From the NCBI GenBank assembly GCA_036501185.1, contig DASYAU010000114.1:1-64000 (forward strand): DNA of 64,000 bases. Direction: 5' to 3'. This DNA comes from Korobacter sp036501185. GTDB lineage: Bacteria > Acidobacteriota > Terriglobia > Terriglobales > Acidobacteriaceae. The position numbers and the translations under genes were made by a program. The notes beneath the pieces are model-generated. The model ran no database searches. It saw only the letters and a list, made by a program, of their open reading frames with translations, and was not told the origin of the DNA. Below, piece by piece: positions 35,093 through 43,447 of this stretch (positions within the stretch are counted from its first letter, which is position 1; each line of letters begins with the position of its first letter).

Positions 35093-35403
35093 ACGACACA
35101 CCGACAACTCCCACCCCTGCACCCTCGCAATCCCGCTCCATCCTCCGCGGCTTCCTAATCTCAAGCGCTATTTCGGCGGGCATTGCTCTGGTGGGCCTGG
35201 CACTGCTCACTGTCGGGGTAGGTTTGATCATCATCATGCCCTTCGCGCTCATCCAACTCGCCTGGACACTCCCTCTCTTTTTCTCCTACCGCAAGCAAGG
35301 TAAGCGCGGCGAAGCCAAGGGTGCGCTCATCTCCTGCGCGGTCAACATCGTCGCCTCAATCGCGTGCTGGGGCATTGTCATGGACAACATGAGTTTCAAA
35401 TAA
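35089..35403 (+). CDS. Second small membrane protein of the Tes-like operon
   Basis: A 104-residue protein. A Thr/Pro-rich N-terminus (residues 1-18) is followed by three hydrophobic segments (GFLISSAISAGIALVGLALL, VGLIIIMPFALIQLAWTLPL, ALISCAVNIVASIACWG) and a basic loop RKQGKRGEAKG. The plan (two helices, basic loop, third helix, terminal tail) mirrors the preceding gene, which suggests distant duplication. It overlaps the preceding gene by ATGA and is the last gene of the run, before a strong terminator. Confidence 0.75.
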   Translation: MNDTPTTPTPAPSQSRSILRGFLISSAISAGIALVGLALLTVGVGLIIIMPFALIQLAWTLPLFFSYRKQGKRGEAKGALISCAVNIVASIACWGIVMDNMSFK

Positions 35404-35405
35404 AA

Positions 35406-35427
35406 AGGCGCTCCCGCAGGAGCGCCT
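35406..35427. terminator. Strong hairpin terminator closing the lipid run
   Basis: aggcgctcc (35406-35414) pairs perfectly with ggagcgcct (35419-35427) around cgca. On the minus strand the stem is followed by TTTTTA, so it chiefly ends the convergent gene at 35445. On the plus strand it is followed by cgtgcactgagctttt and may also act. Confidence 0.8.
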
Positions 35428-35444
35428 CGTGCACTGAGCTTTTC

Positions 35445-36377
35445 TTACCGCGAAACCGCCGCAAACAAATCCGAATGCAGCAACTGCTGGAACTGGCCGT
35501 CGTCACTCTTGTAGTGGATATGCAGGCTGTTGCCGTCCGAATCCACGGTCATATCGTTGATTGCGTTCTTCTCTACTGGGCTAGCGCCCATTCTGCGATA
35601 CAGCATTCCCGCTTTGATCAGTGTCGACAGAGTTCCAGCCGTCATACTGTCACTGGTATTCACGTAGAGATCGAATTCCACGCCGTGCGCAAAGTCCAGC
35701 GTGTAGCGCGACGTCCCGATTCTCTTTTTCACCGTGTCATAGTCTGCCAGCTTTGACGCGTCGCCTAGAGCCGAGCGCAGCATCGTCTGGGTTCCCTGAG
35801 AATCCAGTACGCTCCACACTGCCTCGCTTTCCGCGCTAGAAACCTGGTCCGTCACGTCCGAGTTCGACGACACGTTCGGTGTGTCGCCGTTCTGCGCCGC
35901 CAATCCGTCCTTCACTGACATCGGCTCGCCAAACAGGATCGTGTTGTCGTCCAGAAACGTCATCTGGATTCCCGTCGAAACTGGGAACAGGACGTTCGTC
36001 AGGTACTTCGTTCCCGCCACTTTATGCTTAGCGTAGTTGGCCAACACTTGTTTCTTATTGATCTGTCCCTGCGCAATTCCAAAGCTACGCAGCCCGTTCT
36101 TCTGGGTGCGAAACGCAACGAATGTCAATTCATCCAGGTCGCGATCAGGATTAATACCCATCTGGCGCAACGAGTTCTCCACGTCCTTGAGCGCCTCCGG
36201 CATCAGCCGCGCCTTCATTTCCATGGCCGTGGGTGAGTTGTGCATTGCGCGATAGTCCACGCAAATAATCTGCTGGGCGCTCGCCGGGATCACCGATCGG
36301 GCATTCGACCCCAGCGACGCCCCAAATCCGAACGAAGCGACGAACAGTCCTGCAACCGCAACAACAAGCTTTTTCAT
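35445..36377 (-). CDS. Secreted protein of unknown function
   Basis: A 310-residue exported protein. The signal peptide is MKKLVVAVAGLFVASFGFGA. The mature protein has an ordered alpha/beta look with VIPASAQQIICVDYRAMHNSPTAMEMK and NSLRQMGINPDRDLDELTFVAF. Acidobacterial proteins with this opening occur widely but lack a known function. The start at 36377 has aggtt eight bases upstream. Longer in-frame starts (36383, 36425) lie before the signal peptide. Confidence 0.65.
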   Translation of the reverse strand: MKKLVVAVAGLFVASFGFGASLGSNARSVIPASAQQIICVDYRAMHNSPTAMEMKARLMPEALKDVENSLRQMGINPDRDLDELTFVAFRTQKNGLRSFGIAQGQINKKQVLANYAKHKVAGTKYLTNVLFPVSTGIQMTFLDDNTILFGEPMSVKDGLAAQNGDTPNVSSNSDVTDQVSSAESEAVWSVLDSQGTQTMLRSALGDASKLADYDTVKKRIGTSRYTLDFAHGVEFDLYVNTSDSMTAGTLSTLIKAGMLYRRMGASPVEKNAINDMTVDSDGNSLHIHYKSDDGQFQQLLHSDLFAAVSR

Positions 36378-36493
36378 GAACATAACCTGCATCGTTAGAC
36401 GGCAGACTCTTTGGAATGTGTGCATTCCAGTATAACGGCGAATCGCCCCGTTTTTCGCGGGGAATGATACCTACGTAACGTAGGGCGCCAGAC

Positions 36494-37966
36494 TTATGCG
36501 AGCACCGCCACCTTCTCGCGGACCCACTCCACAAACTGCTGGTCTTCCATGTCCGCAAGATTGATCTCCACATTCGCGAGCGCGCCCTCGCGCGCCGCCC
36601 GCCCCAAAGCCAACCCCGTCGTCAGGTCGGAAGCCATCTTCGGGTTCGTAATCCTTCGCAGCGATTCCAGCACCGCAATTGTTCGTTGCGCATTTTGCGC
36701 CACGCCGAGGGGGACATTCGTCGCCTGCTTTAGCGCCAGCGTCACTTCGCCTTGTGCCGCCGGATCGTTCTTCACTTTGCGGAACGCTTTCACCACTTCT
36801 TCGTACGCCGCCGTATCCGCATCCGCCGCGGCCTTGAACTCTTCCCGCAATTTTGCCAAGTCGCCGATCGCATCGCTCAACTGCGTTTCGTACTGGAGAT
36901 AGGCTTTCTTTCCCCGCGACATCCCCGCGACCATCGATCCCAATCCCGCCGCCATCGCTCCCGCCGCTGCGGCCGCGCTTCCTCCGCCCGGCGCCGCCAC
37001 CGGCGCAGCCAGTTGCTCCACGAAAGGCTCGAACCCCGCGCGCAATCCGCCGACAGCCATCTTTCCGCCCATCACTGCTGCCAGCCGGTTCTCCAAAATC
37101 AGCGACGAATCGAAGTTCTCGATCTGCAGGAACCACTCCGCCGCATCTTCCAGCGCCTTCTTCGGCACCAGCCCCACAATCTCGCTCGAGAGCGGCATCA
37201 CTCCATACCGCGCTGCCTCACGCTTCACATATTCGTAGACGCGCGCCACCGGCGTCTGGTCAGTGTCCGTCAAGTTCATCGAAACCTGGGCCAGCCCCCG
37301 CACGCTGATCCCCATGCCCTTCACGAATCGCAGCCCGCCATTCGAGAAGCGCACCGCCTTCCCAACCTTCTTGGCCACCTCAATATCGGTTGTGTTCAGG
37401 TACACGTTGTATGCGACGAGAAACTTCCGCGCACCCACCACTGTCGCGCCCGCAGTCGCATGCACCGCTCTCCCACCAAAATCCGGAATGCGCCCATCAT
37501 CCGTAGCAATCGAGTCGCGAATCCCCTCAAACTGTCCGCGCCGGATGTTCTCCAAATTCGTCCGCTCCGGCCGCTGCGCCGCCGCCTCATACAAGTACAC
37601 CGGGATCTTGTAACGCTTCCAGATTTCTTCGCCCACGTACTTCGAAATCGCCACGCAGTCTTCTAAGGTCACGCCATCAATTGGAATGAACGGGATCACA
37701 TCGCTAGCTCCCATCCGCGGATGCGCCCCCGTGTGCTTCGTGAGATCGATCAGTTCGGCGGCTTTTCCCACTCCACGAATCGCGGCTTCCGCAATATTCG
37801 TGCGATCGCCCACCAGCGTAATCACGCAGCGGTTATGATCGCCGTCCATCTCGCGATCCAGAAGGTAAACGCCATCCATCTTCATCGCCGCAATAATTTC
37901 ATCGACAACAGCCTTATTCCGGCCTTCAGAAAAATTCGGTACACATTCCACAAGGGTTGAGGGCAT
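36494..37966 (-). CDS. ftcD: Bifunctional glutamate formimidoyltransferase / formimidoyltetrahydrofolate cyclodeaminase
   Basis: A 490-residue fused enzyme. The N-terminal formimidoyltransferase part begins VECVPNFSEGRNKAVVDEI and includes GAHPRMGASDVIPFIPIDG with the catalytic His. The C-terminal helical cyclodeaminase (about residues 310-490) starts at VAAPGGGSAAAAAGAMAAGL. The protein moves formimino groups from formiminoglutamate to tetrahydrofolate and releases ammonia, in histidine breakdown or folate recovery. The other hut genes are not in the window. Confidence 0.92.
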   Translation of the reverse strand: MPSTLVECVPNFSEGRNKAVVDEIIAAMKMDGVYLLDREMDGDHNRCVITLVGDRTNIAEAAIRGVGKAAELIDLTKHTGAHPRMGASDVIPFIPIDGVTLEDCVAISKYVGEEIWKRYKIPVYLYEAAAQRPERTNLENIRRGQFEGIRDSIATDDGRIPDFGGRAVHATAGATVVGARKFLVAYNVYLNTTDIEVAKKVGKAVRFSNGGLRFVKGMGISVRGLAQVSMNLTDTDQTPVARVYEYVKREAARYGVMPLSSEIVGLVPKKALEDAAEWFLQIENFDSSLILENRLAAVMGGKMAVGGLRAGFEPFVEQLAAPVAAPGGGSAAAAAGAMAAGLGSMVAGMSRGKKAYLQYETQLSDAIGDLAKLREEFKAAADADTAAYEEVVKAFRKVKNDPAAQGEVTLALKQATNVPLGVAQNAQRTIAVLESLRRITNPKMASDLTTGLALGRAAREGALANVEINLADMEDQQFVEWVREKVAVLA

Positions 37967-37989
37967 AAATTTTATGAATACTTTCAGCT

Positions 37990-38676
37990 CTACTTAAACC
38001 ACGTATATCCAATCTTGAATTGCACCGCCGCATTGATCCCCGGGTTATGGAGGCCCAGGCTGGCGTTTGACAAGTGATAAACCTTGCCCTGAACCATCCA
38101 GGCATTGCCCCCGGCATCAAAGCGATTCAAACCGAACGCTGCCCCGGAGGTAAAGTTCACATTTGATGTATCCCCTTGAGGCAGATCGCCATTTGAGAAA
38201 ACAATCCCACCCTCTGCGGCAACATATGGTGCCCATTTTCGCCCGCTGGTGAAGTTCCATTTCGCAACGAATGGATCGAAACCTGCCGTGTAATAGTTCT
38301 TCGCGGGGAGCGCCACCGAAGAACCGCGTGGCGTGTACGTCGGCAAGTGGTAGATCTCCGCCGGTGTTAGGTCAATGTCGTACTCGAGCGTTCCGCGGGC
38401 ACATCCGCTTCCATGCTCCCTAGTGAGCACACGACCAAGCCGCACTCCAACGCCGACGGCGCGCACATCTGTCCGGGTGCCCACGCCATTACCGTAGTCC
38501 GCCCAGATGCTGTAAGCCCAATGTGGATAGCGCAACCACTCCACGTTCCCGAGATCCGGATCTACGATGGCGCCGGGGCTTGGAGGAGGATTAGGATTCG
38601 GCGTCGGTTGGGTACTTTGAGCAACCGCAGCGCAGCCGCTCAGCAATAGGAACACGAACAGTATCTTGGCATTCAT
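37990..38676 (-). CDS. PagL-like outer-membrane lipid A deacylase family protein
   Basis: A 228-residue protein with a signal peptide (MNAKILFVFLLLSGCAAVAQ) and an eight-stranded barrel pattern of alternating residues. Near the C-terminus KVYHLSNASLGLHNPGINA matches the active site of PagL, whose catalytic His and Ser lie in an HxSNAxL..NPG motif. PagL removes the 3-O acyl chain of lipid A. Here the Pro-rich segment after the signal peptide and the longer strands are unusual. It lies 23 bases downstream of ftcD's start side, on the same strand, and could be its upstream operon partner. Confidence 0.75.
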   Translation of the reverse strand: MNAKILFVFLLLSGCAAVAQSTQPTPNPNPPPSPGAIVDPDLGNVEWLRYPHWAYSIWADYGNGVGTRTDVRAVGVGVRLGRVLTREHGSGCARGTLEYDIDLTPAEIYHLPTYTPRGSSVALPAKNYYTAGFDPFVAKWNFTSGRKWAPYVAAEGGIVFSNGDLPQGDTSNVNFTSGAAFGLNRFDAGGNAWMVQGKVYHLSNASLGLHNPGINAAVQFKIGYTWFK

Positions 38677-38766
38677 GCGAACTCAAGAAAGTAGCAGGTT
38701 TAACCCTCTCTTTCCAGTGATCCCCGCATCTCCCCGCCCGCTTCCGCTCCCTATAATGAGCAGCGC

Positions 38767-39258
38767 ATGACCACCATCTCTGCCATGCTCGCCTCCGACT
38801 GGCCCTCCATCCGCGCCATCTACGCCGAAGGGATCTCTACCGGCACAGCTACGTTCGAAACCGAAGTGCCCGATTGGGAAAAATGGAATGCCTCGCATCT
38901 CGAAGTCTGTCGCCTCACCGCACGCGATGCGAGCAACATCTTCGGCTGGGCCGCCCTCTGTCGCGTCTCCGCGCGTCCGTGCTATGCCGGCGTTGCGGAG
39001 GTGAGCGTCTACGTCGCGCAATCCGCTCGCGGCCGCGGCATCGGGCGCCAACTCCTTCACGCGCTAATCGAAGGATCCGAACCCTTCGGCGTCTGGACGC
39101 TCCAAGCCACCACCTTTGCCACAAACGAAATCAGCATCCACCTCCACCAGCAATGCGGTTTCCGCATCGTCGGCCGCCGCGAACGCATCGCCCAACTCCA
39201 CGGCCAATGGCACGACACCGTCCTCCTCGAACGTCGCAGTCCAATCGCCGGCAAATAA
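38767..39258 (+). CDS. GNAT acetyltransferase, phosphinothricin acetyltransferase-like
   Basis: A 163-residue GNAT enzyme. The opening ISAMLASDWPSIRAIYAEGISTGTATFETEVP is typical of the Pat/Bar branch. The acetyl-CoA loop is VAQSARGRGIGRQLLHALI and the late strand is HQQCGFRIVGRRERIAQLHGQWHDTVLLERR. Members N-acetylate phosphinothricin, methionine sulfoximine or related amino acids. The natural substrate is unknown. A terminator follows 4 bases after the stop. Confidence 0.9.
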   Translation: MTTISAMLASDWPSIRAIYAEGISTGTATFETEVPDWEKWNASHLEVCRLTARDASNIFGWAALCRVSARPCYAGVAEVSVYVAQSARGRGIGRQLLHALIEGSEPFGVWTLQATTFATNEISIHLHQQCGFRIVGRRERIAQLHGQWHDTVLLERRSPIAGK

Positions 39259-39261
39259 CAA

Positions 39262-39281
39262 AGGCCGCCCGCAGGCGGCCT
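39262..39281. terminator. Hairpin terminator
   Basis: aggccgcc (39262-39269) pairs with ggcggcct (39274-39281) around cgca. It lies between convergent genes (GNAT and yebC). The plus-strand tail is ctcgcacatctt and the minus-strand tail is TTGTTA. It is moderately supported as rho-independent. Confidence 0.6.
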
Positions 39282-39299
39282 CTCGCACATCTTACAAAA

Positions 39300-40046
39300 C
39301 TATCCAGCGACTTCCTCAAGCTGTGCCTGGTCGAAGTCGACGTTCGAGTACACGTGCTGCACGTCGTCCTGGTCTTCCAGTGCTTCCAGTAAGCGGACCA
39401 TGGTGTTGACCTGCTGACCTTCCAGCTTGATGTAGTTCTGCGGGATCATCCCAATCTCAGCGACCTCAGGCGTGATGCCCGCTTTCTTCACGGCTTCCAA
39501 CACGGTTTCGTAGGCATTCGGCTCGCAAAGAATTTCCCAGTTGTCGCCATCGTCCTTCAAATCATCCGCGCCGTTTTCGAGCACCAGGTTCATCAGGTCG
39601 TCTTCTTTCGCGGCCGCCTTCTGGATGACGATGTCGCCCTTCTTCTGGAACATCCACGAGACCGAGCCGGCTTCGCCCATGTTCCCGCCGTTCTTGCCAA
39701 AGGCGTGTCGGATTTCGCTGACCGTGCGATTGCGGTTGTCGGTCGTAACCTCTACCAGGATCGCGACGCCGCCGGGGCCGTAGCCTTCGAAGGTGATCTC
39801 TTCGTAGCTAGCGCCTTCCAGTTCGCCCGTGCCGCGCTGGATCGCCCGCTTGATGTTGTCGGCCGGCATGTTCTCGGCTTTCGCTGCAGCCACCGCGCTG
39901 CGCAAACGCGGATTCTTTTCCGCGTCCCCGCCCTGCTTCGCGGCCATCGTGATTTCTTTGATCAAGCGCGTGAAGATCTTGCCGCGCTTCGCGTCAAGTG
40001 CGCCCTTCTTGTGCTTAATTGTGGCCCATTTTGAGTGGCCAGACAT
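39300..40046 (-). CDS. yebC: YebC/PmpR family regulator or translation factor
   Basis: A 248-residue protein with the invariant opening MSGHSKWATIKHKKGALDAKRGKIFTRL. Its middle has GYGPGGVAILVEVTTDNRNRTVSEIRHAF and GSVSWMFQKKG. The family was described as DNA-binding regulators (PmpR). YebC homologues, including human TACO1, have recently been shown to relieve ribosome stalling on proline-rich stretches. Start 40046 has agagg upstream. The open frame continues to 40097 without conservation. Confidence 0.95.
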   Translation of the reverse strand: MSGHSKWATIKHKKGALDAKRGKIFTRLIKEITMAAKQGGDAEKNPRLRSAVAAAKAENMPADNIKRAIQRGTGELEGASYEEITFEGYGPGGVAILVEVTTDNRNRTVSEIRHAFGKNGGNMGEAGSVSWMFQKKGDIVIQKAAAKEDDLMNLVLENGADDLKDDGDNWEILCEPNAYETVLEAVKKAGITPEVAEIGMIPQNYIKLEGQQVNTMVRLLEALEDQDDVQHVYSNVDFDQAQLEEVAG

Positions 40047-40294
40047 GGTGGAACCTCTTTGATATGAATGATTTCGTCTCCGCGCGGGCGAAGGCACAAC
40101 ACTGCCCGGTGCGCTGGAGCCAAAACGCGATTATACCACGCGATCAGCAGCTCTCGATTCCGTCACCCGTGTCACCTTACCCCGGCAACCTCGCTCCCAC
40201 GAATGTGCTCTTCCTAAGCGCAAGCTTGTCGCTCGCTTTCGTCAGGAACGCTTTTTCGCGCCACTTCGTCGCTCATTTCAAGGAGTTGAACCCA

Positions 40295-40792
40295 ATGCGT
40301 AAAACGATTCTCGTCGCCGTCACCTTGCTGTGCTCGGGTCTCTGGGCCTTCGCGCAGTCCACCTCTTCGCCCAGTAGCACCTCTCCGAGCAGCAGCACCT
40401 CTTCTTCGTCCAGCGATATGTCTGGTCAGTCCAGCAGCTCCACCGCCGGACAGATGGGCTCCTCCTCCTCGGCCACCGGCGCCGGCAATACTTCGATTGA
40501 AGGTTGCTTGAGCGGCTCCGCTGGCAACTACACCCTGCGCGATAAGGCCAGCGGCACCACCTACAACCTCACCGGTCCGGATTCGCAGATCGCCAGCCAC
40601 GTTGGCCAGGAAGTCCGTGCCAGCGGCAGCGCCTCGAACTCCAGCGCGGCCTCCTCGACCACGCCGAGCTCCAGCGCCAGCAGCACCGGACCGGGCAGCT
40701 CCAGCTCGAGCATGAGCAACGGCTCCAGCAGCAACCAGTCCTTCATGGTTTCCTCGATTACGAAGGTCTCGAGCAGCTGCTCGAACCAGTAA
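40295..40792 (+). CDS. DUF5818-like secreted Ser-rich protein, first of tandem pair
   Basis: A 165-residue secreted protein. The signal peptide is MRKTILVAVTLLCSGLWAFA. Two Ser-rich low-complexity blocks flank a compact domain with one cysteine, IEGCLSGSAGNYTLRDKASGTTYNLTGPDS, then HVGQEVRASGSAS. A second conserved Cys is near the C-terminus (SSCSNQ), so one disulphide is likely. aaggag lies nine bases before the ATG. A paralogue lies 140 bases downstream. The function is unknown; small stress-linked surface proteins of this type are common in acidobacteria. Confidence 0.75.
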   Translation: MRKTILVAVTLLCSGLWAFAQSTSSPSSTSPSSSTSSSSSDMSGQSSSSTAGQMGSSSSATGAGNTSIEGCLSGSAGNYTLRDKASGTTYNLTGPDSQIASHVGQEVRASGSASNSSAASSTTPSSSASSTGPGSSSSSMSNGSSSNQSFMVSSITKVSSSCSNQ

Positions 40793-40816
40793 CTCGCGGA
40801 AACGCCACTTCTCCAG

Positions 40817-40851
40817 CGGCCTCATCTCCGTTCCGGAGCTGGGGCCGTTTT
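40817..40851 (+). terminator. Hairpin terminator between the DUF5818-like paralogues
   Basis: cggcctcatctccg (40817-40830) pairs with cggagctggggccg (40834-40847), with two mismatches or G-T pairs. It is followed by ttttgtcttt. It separates the two tandem paralogues, so each has its own transcript. Confidence 0.6.
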
Positions 40852-40931
40852 GTCTTTGCCCTGCTTTTCTTGCCTTACACCCAGCAACCTACCCGCTTGC
40901 ATAACACTCAGGTACAAAGTAAGGAGGCTCT

Positions 40932-41354
40932 ATGAAGAAAACCATCCTCGTTCTCGCGGCCCTGCTTTGTACCAGCCTGTGGGCCTTCGCGCAAACTGAT
41001 CGCGAAGCTGCACAGCCCAATACCAGCGGACAAACCGCCGGCGCTCCTGCACCCAGCACCACCAGCGGCAATTCGACGATGACCGTCGACGGCTGCCTCA
41101 GCGGCTCAGCCGGCACCTACACCCTCAAGGACAAAACTACCGGCACAACCTACGCCTTGAGTGGAAACACCTCAAAACTCGCCGATCACGTCGGACACGA
41201 AGTCCAGGTCACCGGCACGACTTCCGGCAGCGGATCTAGCGCCTCCTCGGCGGCCAACGAAGCCGCATCCGGCAACACCTCTGCCATGGGCGGCACGCAA
41301 ACCATCACTGTCTCCAGCTTCAAACACATTTCCACCAGCTGTAGCGCCAAGTAA
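40932..41354 (+). CDS. DUF5818-like secreted protein, second of tandem pair
   Basis: A 140-residue protein with signal peptide MKKTILVLAALLCTSLWAFA. The core VDGCLSGSAGTYTLKDKTTGTTYALSG is nearly identical in layout to the gene at 40295, and HVGHEVQVTGT follows. The C-terminal conserved cysteine is in STSCSAK. Its linkers are Ala/Gly/Ser/Thr-rich and shorter than in the sister gene. The tandem arrangement and similar signal peptides indicate recent duplication followed by linker divergence. Confidence 0.78.
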   Translation: MKKTILVLAALLCTSLWAFAQTDREAAQPNTSGQTAGAPAPSTTSGNSTMTVDGCLSGSAGTYTLKDKTTGTTYALSGNTSKLADHVGHEVQVTGTTSGSGSSASSAANEAASGNTSAMGGTQTITVSSFKHISTSCSAK

Positions 41355-41361
41355 GACTAGA

Positions 41362-41390
41362 AGGCGGCGCCGAAAGCGCCGCCTGTTCTT
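41362..41390 (+). terminator. Rho-independent terminator
   Basis: aggcggcgc (41362-41370) pairs perfectly with gcgccgcct (41376-41384) around cgaaa. The tail is gttcttcttct. It follows the second DUF5818-like gene. Confidence 0.8.
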
Positions 41391-41405
41391 CTTCTCTCCG
41401 AAAAC

Positions 41406-42197
41406 TTATCGCACCCGCTGCATGTACTCGTCCAGGCGCACAAATTTGTAACCCCGAGCCTTCAATTCCGTAATTAATTGGTCCACCTGCGGCGTGGTTG
41501 TCGACAGCTCATGGAACGTCAAGATGTGCGTCGTCACGCCCTTCTTCTCGCGCGCCTCAATCTGTTTCATCACCCCCTGCGCCAGCGAAGGTTTCGGGCA
41601 CTGCGTCGGGTTCTTCCCGGCGCACAAATAATCCAGCGAATTAATATCCCGCATCGCCACCGGGTTCTCCGACGAGATCGTCATGATCCGGTACCCCTTC
41701 GCCTCCAATTGCCTCCTCAAAGCCGCTGGCAAATCCCAGTCGGGCGGCCGCAAATACTGCGGCCTCACGCCAGTCACCGCCTCAATCACCCGCGCGCCGT
41801 GGTCCACATCCTCCAGCACGGCCGCATCGCCCTTCTTCTTCGCCTCAATGCGCAAATCCAAGTGCGTATAGGTGTGGTTCTCGAGTTCGTGCCCGTCCTT
41901 CAGCACTTCCTTTGCCGCGTCAACACACGTCATCCCAATGTTGGTCTCGGAGCGCCGATCGCCCCACGTCTTCGGCGTCAGGCGCCAGCCCATGTAGAAG
42001 AACGTCGCCTTCACCTGCTGACGGTCGAGCACCGCCAGTAACCCCTGTGTCGGCTGCGGATCTTTCGTTCCAAACAACACGTACGGCCGCGGACCATCGT
42101 CGAAGGTGAGCGCAATCAATTTATCGGAAGCCTTCGCAGTCGCGGAAATCGCAACCGCGCAGAGCAAAGCAAGCAGCGGAATTCGGAGGGTTCGCAT
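41406..42197 (-). CDS. Polysaccharide deacetylase (NodB-domain) secreted protein
   Basis: A 263-residue secreted enzyme. The signal peptide is MRTLRIPLLALLCAVAISATAKA. The NodB motifs are IALTFDDGPRP (catalytic Asp and metal Asp), HELENHTYTHLDL (metal His pair, HxxxH) and the later RPPDWDL and LTFHELS. CE4 enzymes remove N-acetyl groups from peptidoglycan, chitin or capsule. The start at 42197 opens the signal peptide. In-frame ATGs at 42212, 42218 and 42230 are alternatives. Confidence 0.85.
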   Translation of the reverse strand: MRTLRIPLLALLCAVAISATAKASDKLIALTFDDGPRPYVLFGTKDPQPTQGLLAVLDRQQVKATFFYMGWRLTPKTWGDRRSETNIGMTCVDAAKEVLKDGHELENHTYTHLDLRIEAKKKGDAAVLEDVDHGARVIEAVTGVRPQYLRPPDWDLPAALRRQLEAKGYRIMTISSENPVAMRDINSLDYLCAGKNPTQCPKPSLAQGVMKQIEAREKKGVTTHILTFHELSTTTPQVDQLITELKARGYKFVRLDEYMQRVR

Positions 42198-42328
42198 GGG
42201 CCTGTTTGCCATCAGCATACGGCTTTTCACAATCGTTGGAATACCACCATTGGTTCCCCGGAATTTTCTGCGACCCGAATCGACCTGCGATGATCGAAGG
42301 AGGTTATATCTTCAACGGAGGAGCGCTC

Positions 42329-42808
42329 ATGGAACCTCGCTTGAACTACCAGGAACACGGAAAAGATGGTCTCAGGCTGATGTTGCAAATGGAAGCCTAT
42401 CTCAATCACCACGGCGGCCTCGAAGCACCGCTCGTCTAACTCGTGAAGATGCGCGTCTCGCAGATGAACGGATGCGCCTTCTGTCTCGACATGCACAGCA
42501 AGGACGCACGTGCCGCCGGTGAAACCGAGCAGCGCCTCTATGGCCTGAACGCCTGGCGCGAAACTCCCTACTACACCGACCGCGAACGCGCCGCCCTGGA
42601 ATGGGCCGAAGCCCTCACCAACATTCAGCAAGGCCACGTCGAAGACGACGTTTTTGAAGCAGTGAAGCGCCATTTCAGCGATGAAGAGCTCGTGAACCTC
42701 ACCCTCGCCATCAACCAGATCAACGCGTGGAACCGCATTTCGATTTCCTTCCGCGTCGTGCCGGGCCAATATCAGCCCGCCAAACGCCCGGAGAAAGTCG
42801 CCTCCTAG
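42329..42808 (+). pseudogene. AhpD/carboxymuconolactone-decarboxylase family gene with in-frame TAA
   Basis: ATG at 42329 has ggagg upstream and reads MEPRLNYQEHGKDGLRLML through 36 codons, then meets TAA at 42437-42439. The same frame then continues LVKMRVSQMNGCAFCLDMHSKDARAAGETE to 42808, completing a normal AhpD-type protein of about 159 residues. Relatives have LELVK or IELVK here, so TAA most simply reflects GAA to TAA. The peroxidatic CxxC is downstream, so restart at GTG 42443 or ATG 42449 might still give a shortened protein. Related genes encode alkylhydroperoxidase-like thiol peroxidases. Confidence 0.75.
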
Positions 42809-42829
42809 ACCGCGGTATCCTAGGGGAGC

Positions 42830-43447
42830 ATGCTTCCCGCCAAGGACGGCCAGTTCGTGCAGATCGTCGACGCCGCTTTCGCTGACGCAGCGCGTCGCAG
42901 CGGCCCGCTGCTCGTCTGCCGCCCAGGTTGCACGCAATGCTGCCACGGCGTCTTCGAGATCACGCTGCTTGATGCTGCCCGCCTGCAAGCTGGATTGACC
43001 GCTCTTCGCGAGCACGATCCACTGCGCGCCGACCGTGTCCTCCATCGCGCGAAGCAATCCGTCGAGCGCCATGCCGCCGAATTTCCCGGCGACCTCGACA
43101 CCGGCATCCTCGACGAAGACGAAGATTCCGAGCAGCGCTTTGAGCAATACGCCAACGACGAACCCTGCCCCGCGCTCGATCCCGAAACCGGCACCTGCGA
43201 TCTCTACAATGCGCGTCCCATCACCTGCCGCGTCTTCGGCCCGCCCATCCGCGACGACCGCGGCGGTCTCGGCGTCTGTGAACTCTGTTATCACGGCGCG
43301 ACCGACGAACAAATCGCAAGCTGCGAGATGGTCCCCGATCCCGACGACCTCGAATCCCAACTCGTCGTCGATGTCGAAGACCGCGCCGCCCTCGAGGGCT
43401 ACACCATCGTTGCCTACGCGCTCACCCGGGAGCTGAAAGACCGATGA
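42830..43447 (+). CDS. YkgJ-type cysteine-cluster protein
   Basis: A 205-residue soluble protein of the CxxxCxxC(C) zinc/iron-chelating family (YkgJ/UPF0153). CRPGCTQCCHGVFEI carries C30, C34, C37 and C38. Further cysteines are in PCPALDPETGTCDLYNARPITCRVFGPP and LGVCELCYHG. Members of this family bind Fe-S or zinc. Many partner with methyltransferases or with flagellin lysine methylation, but neither is present here. The stop overlaps the next start by ATGA. Confidence 0.82.
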   Translation: MLPAKDGQFVQIVDAAFADAARRSGPLLVCRPGCTQCCHGVFEITLLDAARLQAGLTALREHDPLRADRVLHRAKQSVERHAAEFPGDLDTGILDEDEDSEQRFEQYANDEPCPALDPETGTCDLYNARPITCRVFGPPIRDDRGGLGVCELCYHGATDEQIASCEMVPDPDDLESQLVVDVEDRAALEGYTIVAYALTRELKDR

